Assembly (NCBI RefSeq): GCF_035999195.1
Contig: NZ_DASYGY010000004.1
Span: 496,001 to 560,000, forward strand
DNA from: Pseudoxanthomonas sp.
Lineage (GTDB): Bacteria > Pseudomonadota > Gammaproteobacteria > Xanthomonadales > Xanthomonadaceae
Length of the DNA: 64,000 nucleotides
Reading direction: 5' to 3'
Below, piece by piece: positions 26,035 to 35,578 of this stretch. Under the pieces are notes generated by a model that saw only the letters and a list, made by a program, of their open reading frames with translations, was not told the origin of the DNA and did not search any database. Position 1 is the stretch's first letter, and the number at the start of each line of letters is the position of its first letter. The position numbers were made by a program, and so were the translations under genes.

Positions 26035-28013
26035 TGAATGGCCGGGATTGGAGATTGGGGATTGGGGATTCGGAAGCGCATAGCTCCGCGACGGCGTCGG
26101 CGGATGCATCGGCCAATCCCGAATCCCGTACAACGAATCCCGTCGCCATCGGCGACATCTCGACATACCTCAAGCAGCACGAAGCCAAGCCCCTGCTGCG
26201 CTTCATCACCTGCGGCAGCGTGGACGACGGCAAGAGCACGCTGATCGGCCGCCTGCTGTACGACAGCAAGCGCCTGTTCGATGACCAGCTGGCGGCCCTC
26301 GAGAAGGACAGCCGCAAGCACGGCACGCAGGGTGAGCGCGTCGACTACGCGCTGCTGCTGGACGGGCTGGCCGCCGAGCGCGAGCAGGGCATCACCATCG
26401 ACGTGGCGTACCGCTACTTCGATACCGACCGGCGCAAGTTCATCGTCGCCGACTGCCCCGGCCACGAGCAGTACACGCGCAACATGGCCACCGGCGCGTC
26501 CACGGCGGACCTGGCGGTGGTACTGGTCGATGCGCGCAAGGGCCTGCTGACACAGACCCACCGGCACAGCTACATCGTCTCGCTGCTCGGCATCCGCCAT
26601 GTGGTGCTGGCGGTGAACAAGATGGATCTGGTCGATTTCGATGCCGCCGTGTTCGAGCGCATCGCCGCCGACTACCGCGTGCTGGCGCAGCGGCTGGGCA
26701 TCGCCGAGGTCACCTGCATCCCGCTGTCGGCGCTGGAGGGCGACAACCTGTCCTCGCGGTCCCCGCGCACGCCGTGGTACGACGGCCCCGCGTTGCTGGA
26801 GCACCTGGAACAGGTGCAGGTCGACGCGCAGGACGGCGGCGGCAGCCTGCGCCTGCCGGTGCAGTGGGTGAACCGTCCGCACCAGAACTTCCGCGGCTAC
26901 GCCGGCACCATCGCCGCGGGCGAGGTGAAGCCCGGCGACGAGATCATCGTATTGCCGTCGGCGCGCCGCTCGCGCGTGGCGCAGGTCTTCGATGCGGATG
27001 GCGAAGTGGCGTCGGCCGCTGCCGGGCAGGCGGTCACGCTGACCCTGGCGGACGAGATCGACATCAGCCGGGGCGACGTGATCGCCGCCGGTGGCGATCC
27101 GCCGGAGGTGGCGGACCAGTTCGCCGCCCACCTGCTGTGGATGTCCGATGCGCCGCTGCTGCCGGGACGTCCGTATTGGCTGAAGATCGGCGCGCGGACC
27201 GTGTCGGCCACGGTCACCGAGATCAAGCACCGCATCGACGTGAACACGCAGGAGCATCTCGCCGCCAAGCGGCTGGAGCTCAACGAGGTGGGGTACTGCA
27301 ACCTCAGCCTGGACGAGCCGGTCGCCTTCGAGGCCTATGCGCGCAACCGCACCCTCGGCGGCTTCATCCTGATCGATCGCTACGACAACACCACCGCGGC
27401 GGCGGGCACGCTCGACTTCGCCCTGCGTCGCGCCGGCAACGTGCACTGGCAGCATGTCGATGTCGACCGCGTCGCGCGCGCGCGCCAGAAGGGCCAGTCG
27501 CCGAAGGTGCTGTGGTTCACCGGCCTGTCCGGCGCGGGCAAGTCCACCATCGCCAACCTGGTGGACAAGCGGCTGCATGCGCTGGGCTACCACAGCTTCC
27601 TGCTCGACGGCGACAACGTGCGCCATGGCCTGAACCGCGACCTGGGCTTCACCGACGAGGACCGCGTGGAGAACATCCGCCGGGTCGCCGAAGTGGCGAA
27701 GCTGATGGCCGATGCCGGCCTGATCGTGCTGGTCAGCTTCATTTCGCCGTTCCGCGCCGAGCGGCGGATGGCGCGCGAGCGCTTCGCCGACGGCGAGTTC
27801 GTCGAGGTCTTCGTCGACGTGCCGCTGGCGCTGGCCGAGGCCCGCGACGTGAAGGGCCTGTACCGCAAGGCCCGCGCGGGCCTGATTCCCAATTTCACCG
27901 GCATCGATTCGCCGTACGAGGTGCCCGAGCACCCGGACCTGCACCTGCACGCGGGGGAACGGACCCCCGAGGCGCTGGCGTTGCAGGTGCTGGCCCACCT
28001 GGGCCTGGAGTAG
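26034..28013 (+). CDS. cysNC: bifunctional sulfate adenylyltransferase GTPase / APS kinase
   Basis: 659 residues. The CysN GTPase (about 40-470) has the P-loop GSVDDGKST (61-69), REQGITIDVAYRYF, DCPGHEQYTRNMA and NKMDL. The APS kinase (about 480-655) has GLSGAGKSTIANLV, DGDNVRHGLNRDLGF and VSFISPFRAERRMAR, so the protein makes PAPS from sulfate with CysD. The first 36 or so residues are abnormal: they read through a palindromic DNA repeat (26043-26142), giving GDSEAHSSATASADASANPE, which family members lack. Conserved sequence begins near IGDISTYLKQHE. No better start lies after the repeat, so the repeat is probably translated. Confidence 0.93.
   Translation: MNGRDWRLGIGDSEAHSSATASADASANPESRTTNPVAIGDISTYLKQHEAKPLLRFITCGSVDDGKSTLIGRLLYDSKRLFDDQLAALEKDSRKHGTQGERVDYALLLDGLAAEREQGITIDVAYRYFDTDRRKFIVADCPGHEQYTRNMATGASTADLAVVLVDARKGLLTQTHRHSYIVSLLGIRHVVLAVNKMDLVDFDAAVFERIAADYRVLAQRLGIAEVTCIPLSALEGDNLSSRSPRTPWYDGPALLEHLEQVQVDAQDGGGSLRLPVQWVNRPHQNFRGYAGTIAAGEVKPGDEIIVLPSARRSRVAQVFDADGEVASAAAGQAVTLTLADEIDISRGDVIAAGGDPPEVADQFAAHLLWMSDAPLLPGRPYWLKIGARTVSATVTEIKHRIDVNTQEHLAAKRLELNEVGYCNLSLDEPVAFEAYARNRTLGGFILIDRYDNTTAAAGTLDFALRRAGNVHWQHVDVDRVARARQKGQSPKVLWFTGLSGAGKSTIANLVDKRLHALGYHSFLLDGDNVRHGLNRDLGFTDEDRVENIRRVAEVAKLMADAGLIVLVSFISPFRAERRMARERFADGEFVEVFVDVPLALAEARDVKGLYRKARAGLIPNFTGIDSPYEVPEHPDLHLHAGERTPEALALQVLAHLGLE
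26043..26142. repeat. GGGATT-type palindromic repeat inside the cysNC start
   Basis: The left arm GGAGATTGGGGATTGGGGAT (from 26050) faces a right arm CCAATCCCGAATCCCG (from 26113) about 40 bases away. The arms are made of degenerate GGGATT units, as in the elements at 44177 and 60264. It lies within the first 110 bases of cysNC and keeps the frame open. Confidence 0.85.
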
Positions 28014-28053
28014 GCCTCCCGCGGCGATTCGCCCTGCAAGGGCCATTGGTCAT

Positions 28054-28081
28054 GGCGGACGGTGTGCACGGTCCGCCCTTT
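28054..28081 (+). terminator. possible terminator after cysNC
   Basis: GGCGGAC (28054-28060) pairs with GTCCGCC (28071-28077) across a 10-base loop, followed by CTTT. It begins 40 bases after the cysNC stop. The T-run is weak, so termination efficiency is doubtful. Confidence 0.45.
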
Positions 28082-28174
28082 GGCGCGTTTACCGCACGTG
28101 CCGCCGCATCCGTGACACTGCGTGTCCCGTAGGGTCGGTAAACTCGCCGAATAATGATGATTACGGGACCCTCC

Positions 28175-29263
28175 ATGCTCAGCCGATCCGTCCTCCGCGT
28201 GCTCGCGGTCGCCCTGCCCCTGCTGATGCTCGCCGGCTGCGGCGACGACGAGGCGCAGGCGAAGGCCGGCGGCGGGCCGGCGGAGCGGCCGATCCCGGTC
28301 ACCACCCAGGTGGTGCAGCCCAGCGCATGGAACGACACCCTGCAGGCGCTGGGCACGGCCAGGGCCCGCGAGTCCGTCACCCTGACCGCCAAGGTCAGCG
28401 AGATCGTGCAGGACGTGCATTTCGAGAGCGGCCAGCAGGTCGCCGCCGGCCAGAAGCTGGTGACGCTGAAGGGCGACGCCGCGCAGGCCGCGCTGGTGCA
28501 GGCCGAGGCCACCTACGCCGAGGCGGAGCGTCTTTACCGCCGGCAGAAGGAGCTGGCCGACCAGCAGCTGATCGCCCGCTCGCAGCTCGACACCCAGCTC
28601 GCCCTCCGCGACGCCGCCGCCGCGCGCGTGCGCCAGGCGCGCGCCGACATCGGCGACCGCAGCGTGCGCGCGCCGTTCGCCGGCGTGCTGGGCATCCGCC
28701 AGGTCAGCCCCGGCTCGCTGATCACCGCCAACAGCACCATCGCCACGCTCGACGACATTTCCCGCATGTACGTCGACTTCCAGGTACCGGAAGCCGCCCT
28801 GGCGTCGGTCGAGCCGGGCAACACGGTGACCGCGACCGCTGCCGCCTACCCGGGCGAATCGTTCGAGGGCCAGGTCGAGACCATCGATGCGCGCATCGAC
28901 GCGGCCACGCGCGCGGTGACCGTGCGCGCGGTGTTCGCGAACGACGACCGCAAGCTGCGCCCGGGCATGCTGCTGGACGTGCGGCTGCTCCGCCCGGAAC
29001 GGCAGGCGCTGGTGATTCCGGAGATCGCGGTGGTGCAGGTGGGCCGCGATTCCTTCGTCTACCGCGTCAAGGGCGATGGCAGCGTCGAGCAGGCGCCGAT
29101 CACCGCCGGCGTGCGCCGCGACGGCCGCGTGGAGATCGTCGAGGGTCTGGCGGCCGGTGAGCGCATCGTCATCGACGGTACCGGCAAGCTGCGTCCCGGC
29201 GTGAAGGTCGCCGACGCGGCGCCGGCGACGCGCGACGCGCCCGCTGCCGACGGCCAGGGCTGA
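28175..29263 (+). CDS. RND efflux periplasmic adaptor lipoprotein
   Basis: 362 residues. The signal ends in a lipobox (LLMLAGC, Cys22), so it is lipid-anchored in the periplasm. The order is the usual one for AcrA/MexA-like proteins: barrel start (VTTQVVQPSAWNDTLQALGT), lipoyl half (VTLTAKVSEIVQDVHFESGQ), a short coiled coil (AQAALVQAEATYAEAERLYR), second lipoyl half (DRSVRAPFAGVLGIRQVSPG) and membrane-proximal domain (VVQVGRDSFVYRV). I chose the ATG at 28175 because it starts the signal peptide. It is 5 bases from the RND pump gene. No outer-membrane factor is encoded here. Confidence 0.92.
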   Translation: MLSRSVLRVLAVALPLLMLAGCGDDEAQAKAGGGPAERPIPVTTQVVQPSAWNDTLQALGTARARESVTLTAKVSEIVQDVHFESGQQVAAGQKLVTLKGDAAQAALVQAEATYAEAERLYRRQKELADQQLIARSQLDTQLALRDAAAARVRQARADIGDRSVRAPFAGVLGIRQVSPGSLITANSTIATLDDISRMYVDFQVPEAALASVEPGNTVTATAAAYPGESFEGQVETIDARIDAATRAVTVRAVFANDDRKLRPGMLLDVRLLRPERQALVIPEIAVVQVGRDSFVYRVKGDGSVEQAPITAGVRRDGRVEIVEGLAAGERIVIDGTGKLRPGVKVADAAPATRDAPAADGQG

Positions 29264-29268
29264 GCGCC

Positions 29269-32200
29269 ATGCTGCTTTCCGACGTTTCGATCAAGCGCCC
29301 CGTCTTCGCGGTGGTGGTGAGCCTGCTGCTGGTGGTGCTCGGCGTGATGTCGTTCCTGCGCCTGACCCTGCGCGAGCTGCCCAACATCGACCCGCCCATC
29401 GTGTCGGTGGAGGTGAACTATCCGGGTGCTTCCGCGGCGGTGGTGGAGACGCGCGTCACCCAGATCCTCGAGGACGGCCTGTCCGGCATCGAGGGCATCA
29501 AGACCATCCAGTCCAGCAGCCGCAACGGCCGCTCCGACGTCACCATCGAGTTCAACCTCAGCCGCGACATCGAAGCGGCTGCCAACGACGTGCGCGACCG
29601 CGTCAGCCGGGTGATGGACCGCATGCCCGACGAGGCCGACCCGCCGGAGATCTCCAAGGTCGAGGCCGACGCCGACGTCATCATCTGGTTGAACATGCGC
29701 TCCACCGTGATGGACACGATGGAGCTGACCGACTACGCCGACCGCTATGTGCTGGACCGGCTGTCCTCGCTCGACGGCGTGGCCCGCGTGCAGTTGGGCG
29801 GCGGCCAGCGCTATGCCATGCGCATCTGGCTGGATCGCGAGGCGATGGCCGCGCGCGGGGTCACCACCAGCGATGTCGAGACCGCGCTGCGGGCGCAGAA
29901 CGTCGAACTGCCGGCCGGCCGCATCGAGTCCGCCACGCGCGATTTCACCCTGCGCGTGGAGCGCGGCTACCAGCGCCCGGAGCAGTTCGCGCAGTTGCCG
30001 TTGCGCAAGGGCGAGGACGGCTACGTGGTGCGGCTGGGCGACGTGGCGCAGGTGGAACTGGGCGCGGAGGAACGCCGTTCCTATCTGCGCAGCAATGCCG
30101 TGCCGAACGTCGGCCTGGGCATCGTGCGCACCTCCACCGCCAATGCGCTGGACGTGGCGCGGGCGGCGCGGGCCGAGGCCGAGATCATCCAGCAGACGCT
30201 GCCGGAAGGCACGGAGATCTTCATCGCCTACGACAGCACCACCTTCATCGAGGCCTCCATCGAGCGCGTCTACTGGACGCTGGGCGAGGCCATGGTGCTG
30301 GTGTTCCTGGTCATCTGGCTGTTCCTGGGCAGCCTGCGCGCGGCACTGATTCCCGCGGTGACGGTGCCGGTCTGTTTGATCGCGTCCTTCATCGCGCTGT
30401 ATGCCTTCGGTTTCTCGATCAACCTGCTCACGCTGCTCGCGCTGGTGCTCTGCATCGGCCTGGTGGTGGACGACGCCATCGTGGTGCTGGAGAACGTGCA
30501 GCGGCGCGCCGATTTGGGCGAGCCGGCGCTGGTGGCGGCGCGGCGCGGTACCTCGCAGGTGGCGTTCGCGGTGATCGCGACCACCGCGGTGCTGGTGGCG
30601 GTGTTCCTGCCGGTCGGCTTCATGGAGGGCAATACCGGCCGCCTGTTCCGCGAACTGTCGGTGGCCCTGGCGGCAGCGGTGGCGATCTCGGCCTTCGTCG
30701 CCCTGACGCTGACGCCGATGATGTCGTCCAAGCTGGTACGGCCGCACACCGAGCCGCGCGGGCTCAACGCATGGACCAACCGCACGCTGACCCGGATCAG
30801 CGATGGGTACGCCCGGCATGTCGAACGGCTGGTCACCCTGCCGGGCAAGCGCATCGTCGTCATGCTGCTCGCGGCGATGGCGGTCTGCGGCATCGCGATC
30901 GTCGCGCTGGGACTGCGCGTGCCCAGCGAACTGGCGCCGCCCGAGGATCGCGGGCGTTTCTTCGTGATGGTCGATGGTCCGGAAGGTGCCGGTTTCGACT
31001 ACATGGTCGGCCAGATGCAGCAGGTCGAGAAGATCGTCATGGCGCAGGTGGGCGAGGACAAGCCGGTCGACCGCGCGAACTCGCGCACGCCGCGCGGCTT
31101 CGGCGGCAGCGAGGAAATGCACACCGGCCAGGTGATCGTGTTCCTTCACGACTGGCACGAGCGCGACGTCGCCACCGACGACGTCGTGGCCCAGCTGCGG
31201 GGCGAGCTGGCCAGGCTCCCCGGCGTGCAGGCGCGCGCCAATGTCCCGGGCGGCCTGGTGGGCAGCCGCGGCCAGCGCTACCAGCTGGTGCTGGGCGGCC
31301 CCGACTACGCCGAACTGGCGCAATGGCGCGACCGTATCCTGCAGCGCCTGGAATCCAACCCGGGCATCCAGGATCCCGATTCGGACTACAAGGAAACGCG
31401 GCCGCAGATGCGCGTGAACATCGATCGCGACCGCGCCGCCGACCTCGGCGTGTCGGTGCAGGAGATCGGCCGCACGCTGGAAACCATGATGGGCTCGCGC
31501 CAGGTGACCACCTACGTGGACAGCGGCGAGGAATACGACGTCATGCTGCAGGCGGGACGCGAGCAGCGGGCCAATCCTGCGGACCTGGCCAACACCTACG
31601 TGCGCGGCAGCGACGGCGCGCTCATCCCGTTGTCCAACCTCGTCACCCTCAGCGAGATCGCCGAGCCCGGGACCTTCAACCGCTTCAACCGCCTGCGTGC
31701 GATCACCATCAGCGCCGGCCTCGCGCCGGGTTACACGATGGGCGAGGCGCTGGAGTGGACGCGGCAGGTCGTGGACGAGGAGCTGCCCGACTACGCGCAG
31801 ATCGACTGGAAGGGCGAGTCGCGCGAATACCAGGAAGCCGGCGGCGCCATCCTGCTGACGTTCACTCTGGCCCTGCTGATCGTCTACCTGGTACTGGCCG
31901 CGCAGTTCGAGAGCTTCATCCACCCGCTGGTCATCATGCTGACGGTGCCGCTGGCGGTGCTGGGCGCGTTGATCGGCCTGTGGGTGACGGGCGGCACGCT
32001 GAATCTCTTCAGCCAGATCGGCATCGTCATGCTGATCGGCCTGGCGGCGAAGAACGGCATCCTGATCGTCGAGTTCGCCAACCAGCTGCGCGACGACGGA
32101 TCCAGCGTGGCCCAGGCCATCGCCGAGTCCGCGCGCGTACGGTTGCGCCCGATCCTCATGACCTCCGTCGCCACGGTCATGGGCGCAGTGCCGCTGGTGC

Positions 32201-32403
32201 TGGCGGGCGGGCCGGGGTCGGCCAGCCGCGCCACCATCGGCGTGGTGGTGATCTTCGGCGTGACGTTCTCCACGCTGCTGTCGCTGTACGTGGTGCCTGC
32301 GTTCTACGCGCTGCTGGCGCCGTTCACGCGGTCGCCGGAGGCGGTGGCGCACGAGCTGACCAAGCTGGAAGCGGAGACCCCGTCCGTGGGTGGCCATGGC
32401 TGA
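29269..32403 (+). CDS. RND efflux permease (HAE1 family)
   Basis: 1044 residues, the normal length for AcrB-like pumps, with 12 hydrophobic helices and two large periplasmic loops. Family marks: an N-terminal FAVVVSLLLVVLGVMSFL helix, GASAAVVETRVTQILEDGLS, the TM4 proton relay region VLCIGLVVDDAIVVLENVQR (two Asp), and TM10-11 QIGIVMLIGLAAKNGILIVE. It should export drugs or other toxic compounds with the adaptor encoded upstream. The GNAT gene start overlaps its end by 8 bases. The substrate is unknown, and no regulator is adjacent. Confidence 0.94.
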   Translation: MLLSDVSIKRPVFAVVVSLLLVVLGVMSFLRLTLRELPNIDPPIVSVEVNYPGASAAVVETRVTQILEDGLSGIEGIKTIQSSSRNGRSDVTIEFNLSRDIEAAANDVRDRVSRVMDRMPDEADPPEISKVEADADVIIWLNMRSTVMDTMELTDYADRYVLDRLSSLDGVARVQLGGGQRYAMRIWLDREAMAARGVTTSDVETALRAQNVELPAGRIESATRDFTLRVERGYQRPEQFAQLPLRKGEDGYVVRLGDVAQVELGAEERRSYLRSNAVPNVGLGIVRTSTANALDVARAARAEAEIIQQTLPEGTEIFIAYDSTTFIEASIERVYWTLGEAMVLVFLVIWLFLGSLRAALIPAVTVPVCLIASFIALYAFGFSINLLTLLALVLCIGLVVDDAIVVLENVQRRADLGEPALVAARRGTSQVAFAVIATTAVLVAVFLPVGFMEGNTGRLFRELSVALAAAVAISAFVALTLTPMMSSKLVRPHTEPRGLNAWTNRTLTRISDGYARHVERLVTLPGKRIVVMLLAAMAVCGIAIVALGLRVPSELAPPEDRGRFFVMVDGPEGAGFDYMVGQMQQVEKIVMAQVGEDKPVDRANSRTPRGFGGSEEMHTGQVIVFLHDWHERDVATDDVVAQLRGELARLPGVQARANVPGGLVGSRGQRYQLVLGGPDYAELAQWRDRILQRLESNPGIQDPDSDYKETRPQMRVNIDRDRAADLGVSVQEIGRTLETMMGSRQVTTYVDSGEEYDVMLQAGREQRANPADLANTYVRGSDGALIPLSNLVTLSEIAEPGTFNRFNRLRAITISAGLAPGYTMGEALEWTRQVVDEELPDYAQIDWKGESREYQEAGGAILLTFTLALLIVYLVLAAQFESFIHPLVIMLTVPLAVLGALIGLWVTGGTLNLFSQIGIVMLIGLAAKNGILIVEFANQLRDDGSSVAQAIAESARVRLRPILMTSVATVMGAVPLVLAGGPGSASRATIGVVVIFGVTFSTLLSLYVVPAFYALLAPFTRSPEAVAHELTKLEAETPSVGGHG

Positions 32404-32947
32404 CCGCGGCGCACGCCCGTTCGCAGGCGTGCGCATCGAGGGCGAGGGCTTCCTGCTGCGCGCCTGGCGGCGGGACGACCTGGATTCGCTGCTGCGGCAT
32501 GCGGACGATCCGCAGGTGCCGCGCGGGCTGAGCGACCGCTTCCCGCACCCCTATACGCGCGCCGATGGCGAAGCGTTCCTGGCGGGCGGCATCGTGGATT
32601 TCGCGCATCCCGTGTTCGCCATCGACATCGCCGGCGAGGCCTGCGGCGGCATCGCCGCGCGACCCCATGCGGGCGAGAAGGCGCACAGCGCGGAACTCGG
32701 TTACTGGCTCGGCCGGCGCCATTGGGGCCGCGGCCACATGACCCGCGTGGTCGCGACCTATCTGGACTGGGCGGTTCCGGCACTGGGGCTGGTCAGGATC
32801 GAGGCCAACGTGCTGGACACCAATCCGGCCTCGGCGCGGGTGCTGGAGAAGAACGGTTTCATCGAGGAAGGCCGCCGCCGCAGCGCGATCCGCAAACCCG
32901 ACGGACTGCACGACCTGAGGCTGTTCGGACGGGTCTGGTCGGGCTGA
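32396..32947 (+). CDS. GNAT acetyltransferase, RimJ/RimL type
   Basis: 183 residues from the ATG overlapping the RND gene end. The RimJ/RimL pattern is clear: LLRAWRRDDLDSLLRHADDP, then AELGYWLGRRHWGRGHMTRV, where the RRHWGRG turn binds the acetyl-CoA pyrophosphate. VRIEANVLDTNPASARVLEK and NGFIEEG complete the fold. Such enzymes acetylate N-termini of proteins or amino groups of small molecules; the substrate here is unknown. Overlap with the pump gene suggests cotranscription, and drug modification is an untested idea. Confidence 0.88.
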   Translation: MADRGARPFAGVRIEGEGFLLRAWRRDDLDSLLRHADDPQVPRGLSDRFPHPYTRADGEAFLAGGIVDFAHPVFAIDIAGEACGGIAARPHAGEKAHSAELGYWLGRRHWGRGHMTRVVATYLDWAVPALGLVRIEANVLDTNPASARVLEKNGFIEEGRRRSAIRKPDGLHDLRLFGRVWSG

Positions 32948-33064
32948 AACGCCGGCGGGGACTGCGCAGCGGCGCGTGTTGCGGTTATCTTGCAGGGACC
33001 CGGCGGCGCCCTGCGCCGCCTTCCCGTATCCCGCGCACGCACGAACGAACGGAGACGCATCCCC

Positions 33065-34564
33065 GTGGAAGCCTTTTTCAACTGGTTGAACGGCATCATC
33101 TGGAGCAACGCGCTGATCGCGCTGTGCCTGGGTGCCGGCCTGTGGTTCACCCTCCGTACCCGCGTGATGCAGGTGCGTGGCTTCGCCGAGATGTGCCGGC
33201 TGACGGTGACCGGGCAGAAGTCCGATGCGGGCGTCTCCTCGTTCCAGGCGCTGGCCATTTCGATGGCCGGCCGCATGGGCATCGGCAACATCGCCGGTGT
33301 TGCCACCGCCATCGCCTACGGCGGCCCCGGCGCGGTGTTCTGGATGTGGGTGATGGGCTTCCTCGGCGCGTCCACCTCGTACATCGAGTGCACGCTGGCG
33401 CAGATCTACAAGGAGAAGGACGGCGAAGGCCGTTACCGCGGCGGTCCGGCCTACTACATCGAAAAGGCGATGGGGCTGAAGTGGTACGCGGTGGCGTTCG
33501 CCGTCGCCACCGTCGTCGCCACCGGCCTGCTGTTGCCGGGCGTGCAGGCCAATGCCATCGCCGACAGTGCCAGCACGGTGCTGTGCAGTATCGGCAGTTG
33601 CGACGCGGCGGGCGGGTCGTCCGGCATGAAGCTCTGGATCGGCCTGGGCGTGGCGGCGCTGCTGGCGCTGATCATCTTCGGCGGCATCAAGCGCATCGCC
33701 ACGTTCGCCGAGATCGTGGTGCCGTTCATGGCGCTGGCCTTCATCCTGATGGCCGTGCTGGTGATGATCTTCAATGCGGACAAGGTGCCGGGCATGTTCG
33801 CCGACATCTTCAGCAGCGCGTTCGGCGCGCATGCGGCGTTCGGCGCGATCCTCGGCCAGGCCATCGCGTGGGGCGTGAAGCGCGGCATCTACGCCAACGA
33901 GGCCGGCCAAGGCACCGGTCCGCACGCGGCGGCCGCGGCCGAAGTCTCGCATCCGGCCAAGCAGGGTTACGTGCAGGCCTTCGCCATCTACTTCGACACC
34001 ATGCTGGTCTGCACGTCGACGGCCTTCCTGGTGCTGTCCACCGGCATGTACAACACGTTCCGCACCGTGACCGAGAACGGCGTGCAGAAGCTGGAAGCGA
34101 TCGTCACCGGCGTGCCCGGACTGCAGCCCTCGGAGGGCGCGCTGTACACCCAGGCCGCCGTGGAATCGGTGCTGCCGGGTGGCGGTGCGATCTTCGTGGC
34201 GGTGGCGCTGTTCTTCTTCGCGTTCACCACCATCATGGCCTATTACTACATGGCCGAGACCAACCTGACCTACCTGGCCGGCGTGAAGAAGACCCATCCG
34301 CTGGCCACGCTGCTGCTGCGGCTGGGCATCATCGGCATGGTGGTGTTCGGTGCGTACCACAACGCCGCGATGGCCTGGACGCTGGGCGACATCGGGGTGG
34401 GCGTGATGGCGTGGCTCAACGTGATCGCCATCCTGATCCTGCAGAAGCCGGCGCTGATCGCACTGCGCGACTACGAGCGGCAGAAGAAGCTGGGCGTGGA
34501 TCCGGTGTTCGATCCGGAGGCGCTGGGCATCCGCAACGCCGACTTCTGGAAGACGAAGGCCTGA
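33065..34564 (+). CDS. AGCS family sodium:alanine/glycine symporter
   Basis: 499 residues from GTG 33065 (GGAG site upstream), with about ten membrane helices. Family marks are SSFQALAISMAGRMGIGNIA near the N-terminus, GGPGAVFWMWVMGFLGAST, YRGGPAYYIEKAMGLKW, and VKRGIYANEAGQGTGPHAAA near residue 280. It imports alanine or glycine with sodium. ASTSYIECTLAQIYK also matches the AGCS helix 3 region. It lies before an rRNA methyltransferase gene with a 1-base gap, probably incidental. Confidence 0.93.
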   Translation: MEAFFNWLNGIIWSNALIALCLGAGLWFTLRTRVMQVRGFAEMCRLTVTGQKSDAGVSSFQALAISMAGRMGIGNIAGVATAIAYGGPGAVFWMWVMGFLGASTSYIECTLAQIYKEKDGEGRYRGGPAYYIEKAMGLKWYAVAFAVATVVATGLLLPGVQANAIADSASTVLCSIGSCDAAGGSSGMKLWIGLGVAALLALIIFGGIKRIATFAEIVVPFMALAFILMAVLVMIFNADKVPGMFADIFSSAFGAHAAFGAILGQAIAWGVKRGIYANEAGQGTGPHAAAAAEVSHPAKQGYVQAFAIYFDTMLVCTSTAFLVLSTGMYNTFRTVTENGVQKLEAIVTGVPGLQPSEGALYTQAAVESVLPGGGAIFVAVALFFFAFTTIMAYYYMAETNLTYLAGVKKTHPLATLLLRLGIIGMVVFGAYHNAAMAWTLGDIGVGVMAWLNVIAILILQKPALIALRDYERQKKLGVDPVFDPEALGIRNADFWKTKA

Positions 34565-34565
34565 C

Positions 34566-35429
34566 GTGGGCAATCCCTGGAACACCCGTCCGCCGCGCGG
34601 TTCCGGCAATCCGCCGGACCGCCGCCGGCCGCCACGCGCGCCGGACGAGCGCGCGCCGCGTCGCGAGGCATCGCGCGAAGAGCGGCCGGCGGGCGCGTCG
34701 CGCACCGAACTGCGCATGTACGGCCTCAACGCCGTGCACGCGGTGTTCGCGCGTCGTCCCGACGCCATCCGCAAGGTCTACCTGCTCGAATCGCGCATTC
34801 CCGCGCTCAAGCCGTTGCTGGCATGGTGCGTGAAGCAGCGCGTCGGCTATCGCGTAGTGGAGGAAGCCGATCTCGATCGGCTCGCCGCCAGCACGCACCA
34901 CGAGGGCGTGGTGGCCGACGTGGTGAAGACCGAACCGCTGCCGATGGGCGACTGGCTGCGCACGCTGCCGGAAGGCCAACCCGCTGCGGCGCTGTGGCTG
35001 GACGGCGTGGGCAATCCGCACAACTTCGGCGCCATCCTGCGCTCGGCCGCGCATTTCGGCGTGGCCGGCATCCTGCTGCCGCGCGACTCAACGCTGGCGT
35101 TGTCGGGCGCCGCGGCGCGCGTGGCCGAAGGCGGTGCCGAGCAGGTGCCGCTGGTGCGCATGGGACAGACCGACAACGCGGCGGCGCAACTGCGCAACGC
35201 CGGCTTCTCGCTGGCCGCCACCCTCGTGCGGGGCGGCGACGACCTGTTCGCGGCCACGCTGCCGCAGCGCCTGGTCTACGTGATGGGTGCCGAAGGCGAA
35301 GGCATGGATGCGCGCCTTGCCGAGGCCTGCGATCTGCGCCTGTCGATTCCCGGCAGCGGTGCGGTCGAGAGCCTCAATGTCGCCGCCGCGACGGCGGTGT
35401 TCCTGGCGCAGTGGGCGCAGCGCCTGTAG
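34566..35429 (+). CDS. rlmB: TrmH-family RNA methyltransferase, RlmB-like
   Basis: 287 residues from GTG 34566. The first 48 residues are an Arg- and Pro-rich tail of low complexity. Then come the substrate-binding domain (RMYGLNAVHAVFARRPDAIR), the linker, and the SpoU knot: LDGVGNPHNFGAILRSAAHF, VYVMGAEGEGM and LSIPGSGAVESLNVAAATAV. RlmB methylates 2'-O of G2251 in 23S rRNA; the N-terminal extension and the family spread make TrmH-like alternatives possible. It follows the AGCS gene with one base between and ends just before a hairpin. Confidence 0.8.
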   Translation: MGNPWNTRPPRGSGNPPDRRRPPRAPDERAPRREASREERPAGASRTELRMYGLNAVHAVFARRPDAIRKVYLLESRIPALKPLLAWCVKQRVGYRVVEEADLDRLAASTHHEGVVADVVKTEPLPMGDWLRTLPEGQPAAALWLDGVGNPHNFGAILRSAAHFGVAGILLPRDSTLALSGAAARVAEGGAEQVPLVRMGQTDNAAAQLRNAGFSLAATLVRGGDDLFAATLPQRLVYVMGAEGEGMDARLAEACDLRLSIPGSGAVESLNVAAATAVFLAQWAQRL

Positions 35430-35447
35430 AGCGGAGCTTGCTCCGCT
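35430..35447 (+). terminator. perfect hairpin right after the rlmB-like gene
   Basis: AGCGGAGC (35430-35437) and GCTCCGCT (35440-35447) form an 8-base-pair stem with a TT loop directly after the stop codon. There is no T-run, so this may be a dispersed repeat or a 3' end stabiliser and not a classical terminator. Confidence 0.4.
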
Positions 35448-35463
35448 GCTCGGGACCCCACTG

Positions 35464-35552
35464 CTGCCTGTAGGAGCGCCCCAGGGGCGCGATGCTTCCC
35501 AGCCGTCCAACTGAAGAGAATCGCGGGCATGGCCCGCTCCTACAAAGGCAGG
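35464..35552. repeat. REP-like inverted pair, variant type
   Basis: CTGCCTGTAGGAGCG at 35464-35478 faces CGCTCCTACAAAGGCAG at 35536-35552. The inner part (CGCCCCAGGGGCG) is a separate hairpin and differs from the ACGTRAGT core of the other copies. The flanking CTGCC/GGCAG extends the palindrome. It lies between the convergent rlmB-like and M28 peptidase genes, a typical REP position. Confidence 0.8.
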
Positions 35553-35578
35553 CAACTGCCTGGGCAGAATCGCACTGC

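Noticed and set aside
28175..32403. Complete tripartite efflux operon
   Set aside because: Only adaptor and pump are present; no outer-membrane factor or regulator gene is found beside them.
29059..32436. 1125-codon frame on the minus strand opposite the RND pump gene
   Set aside because: It is the antisense shadow of a well-supported pump gene in GC-rich DNA; its product is low complexity and His/Arg/Gln-rich.
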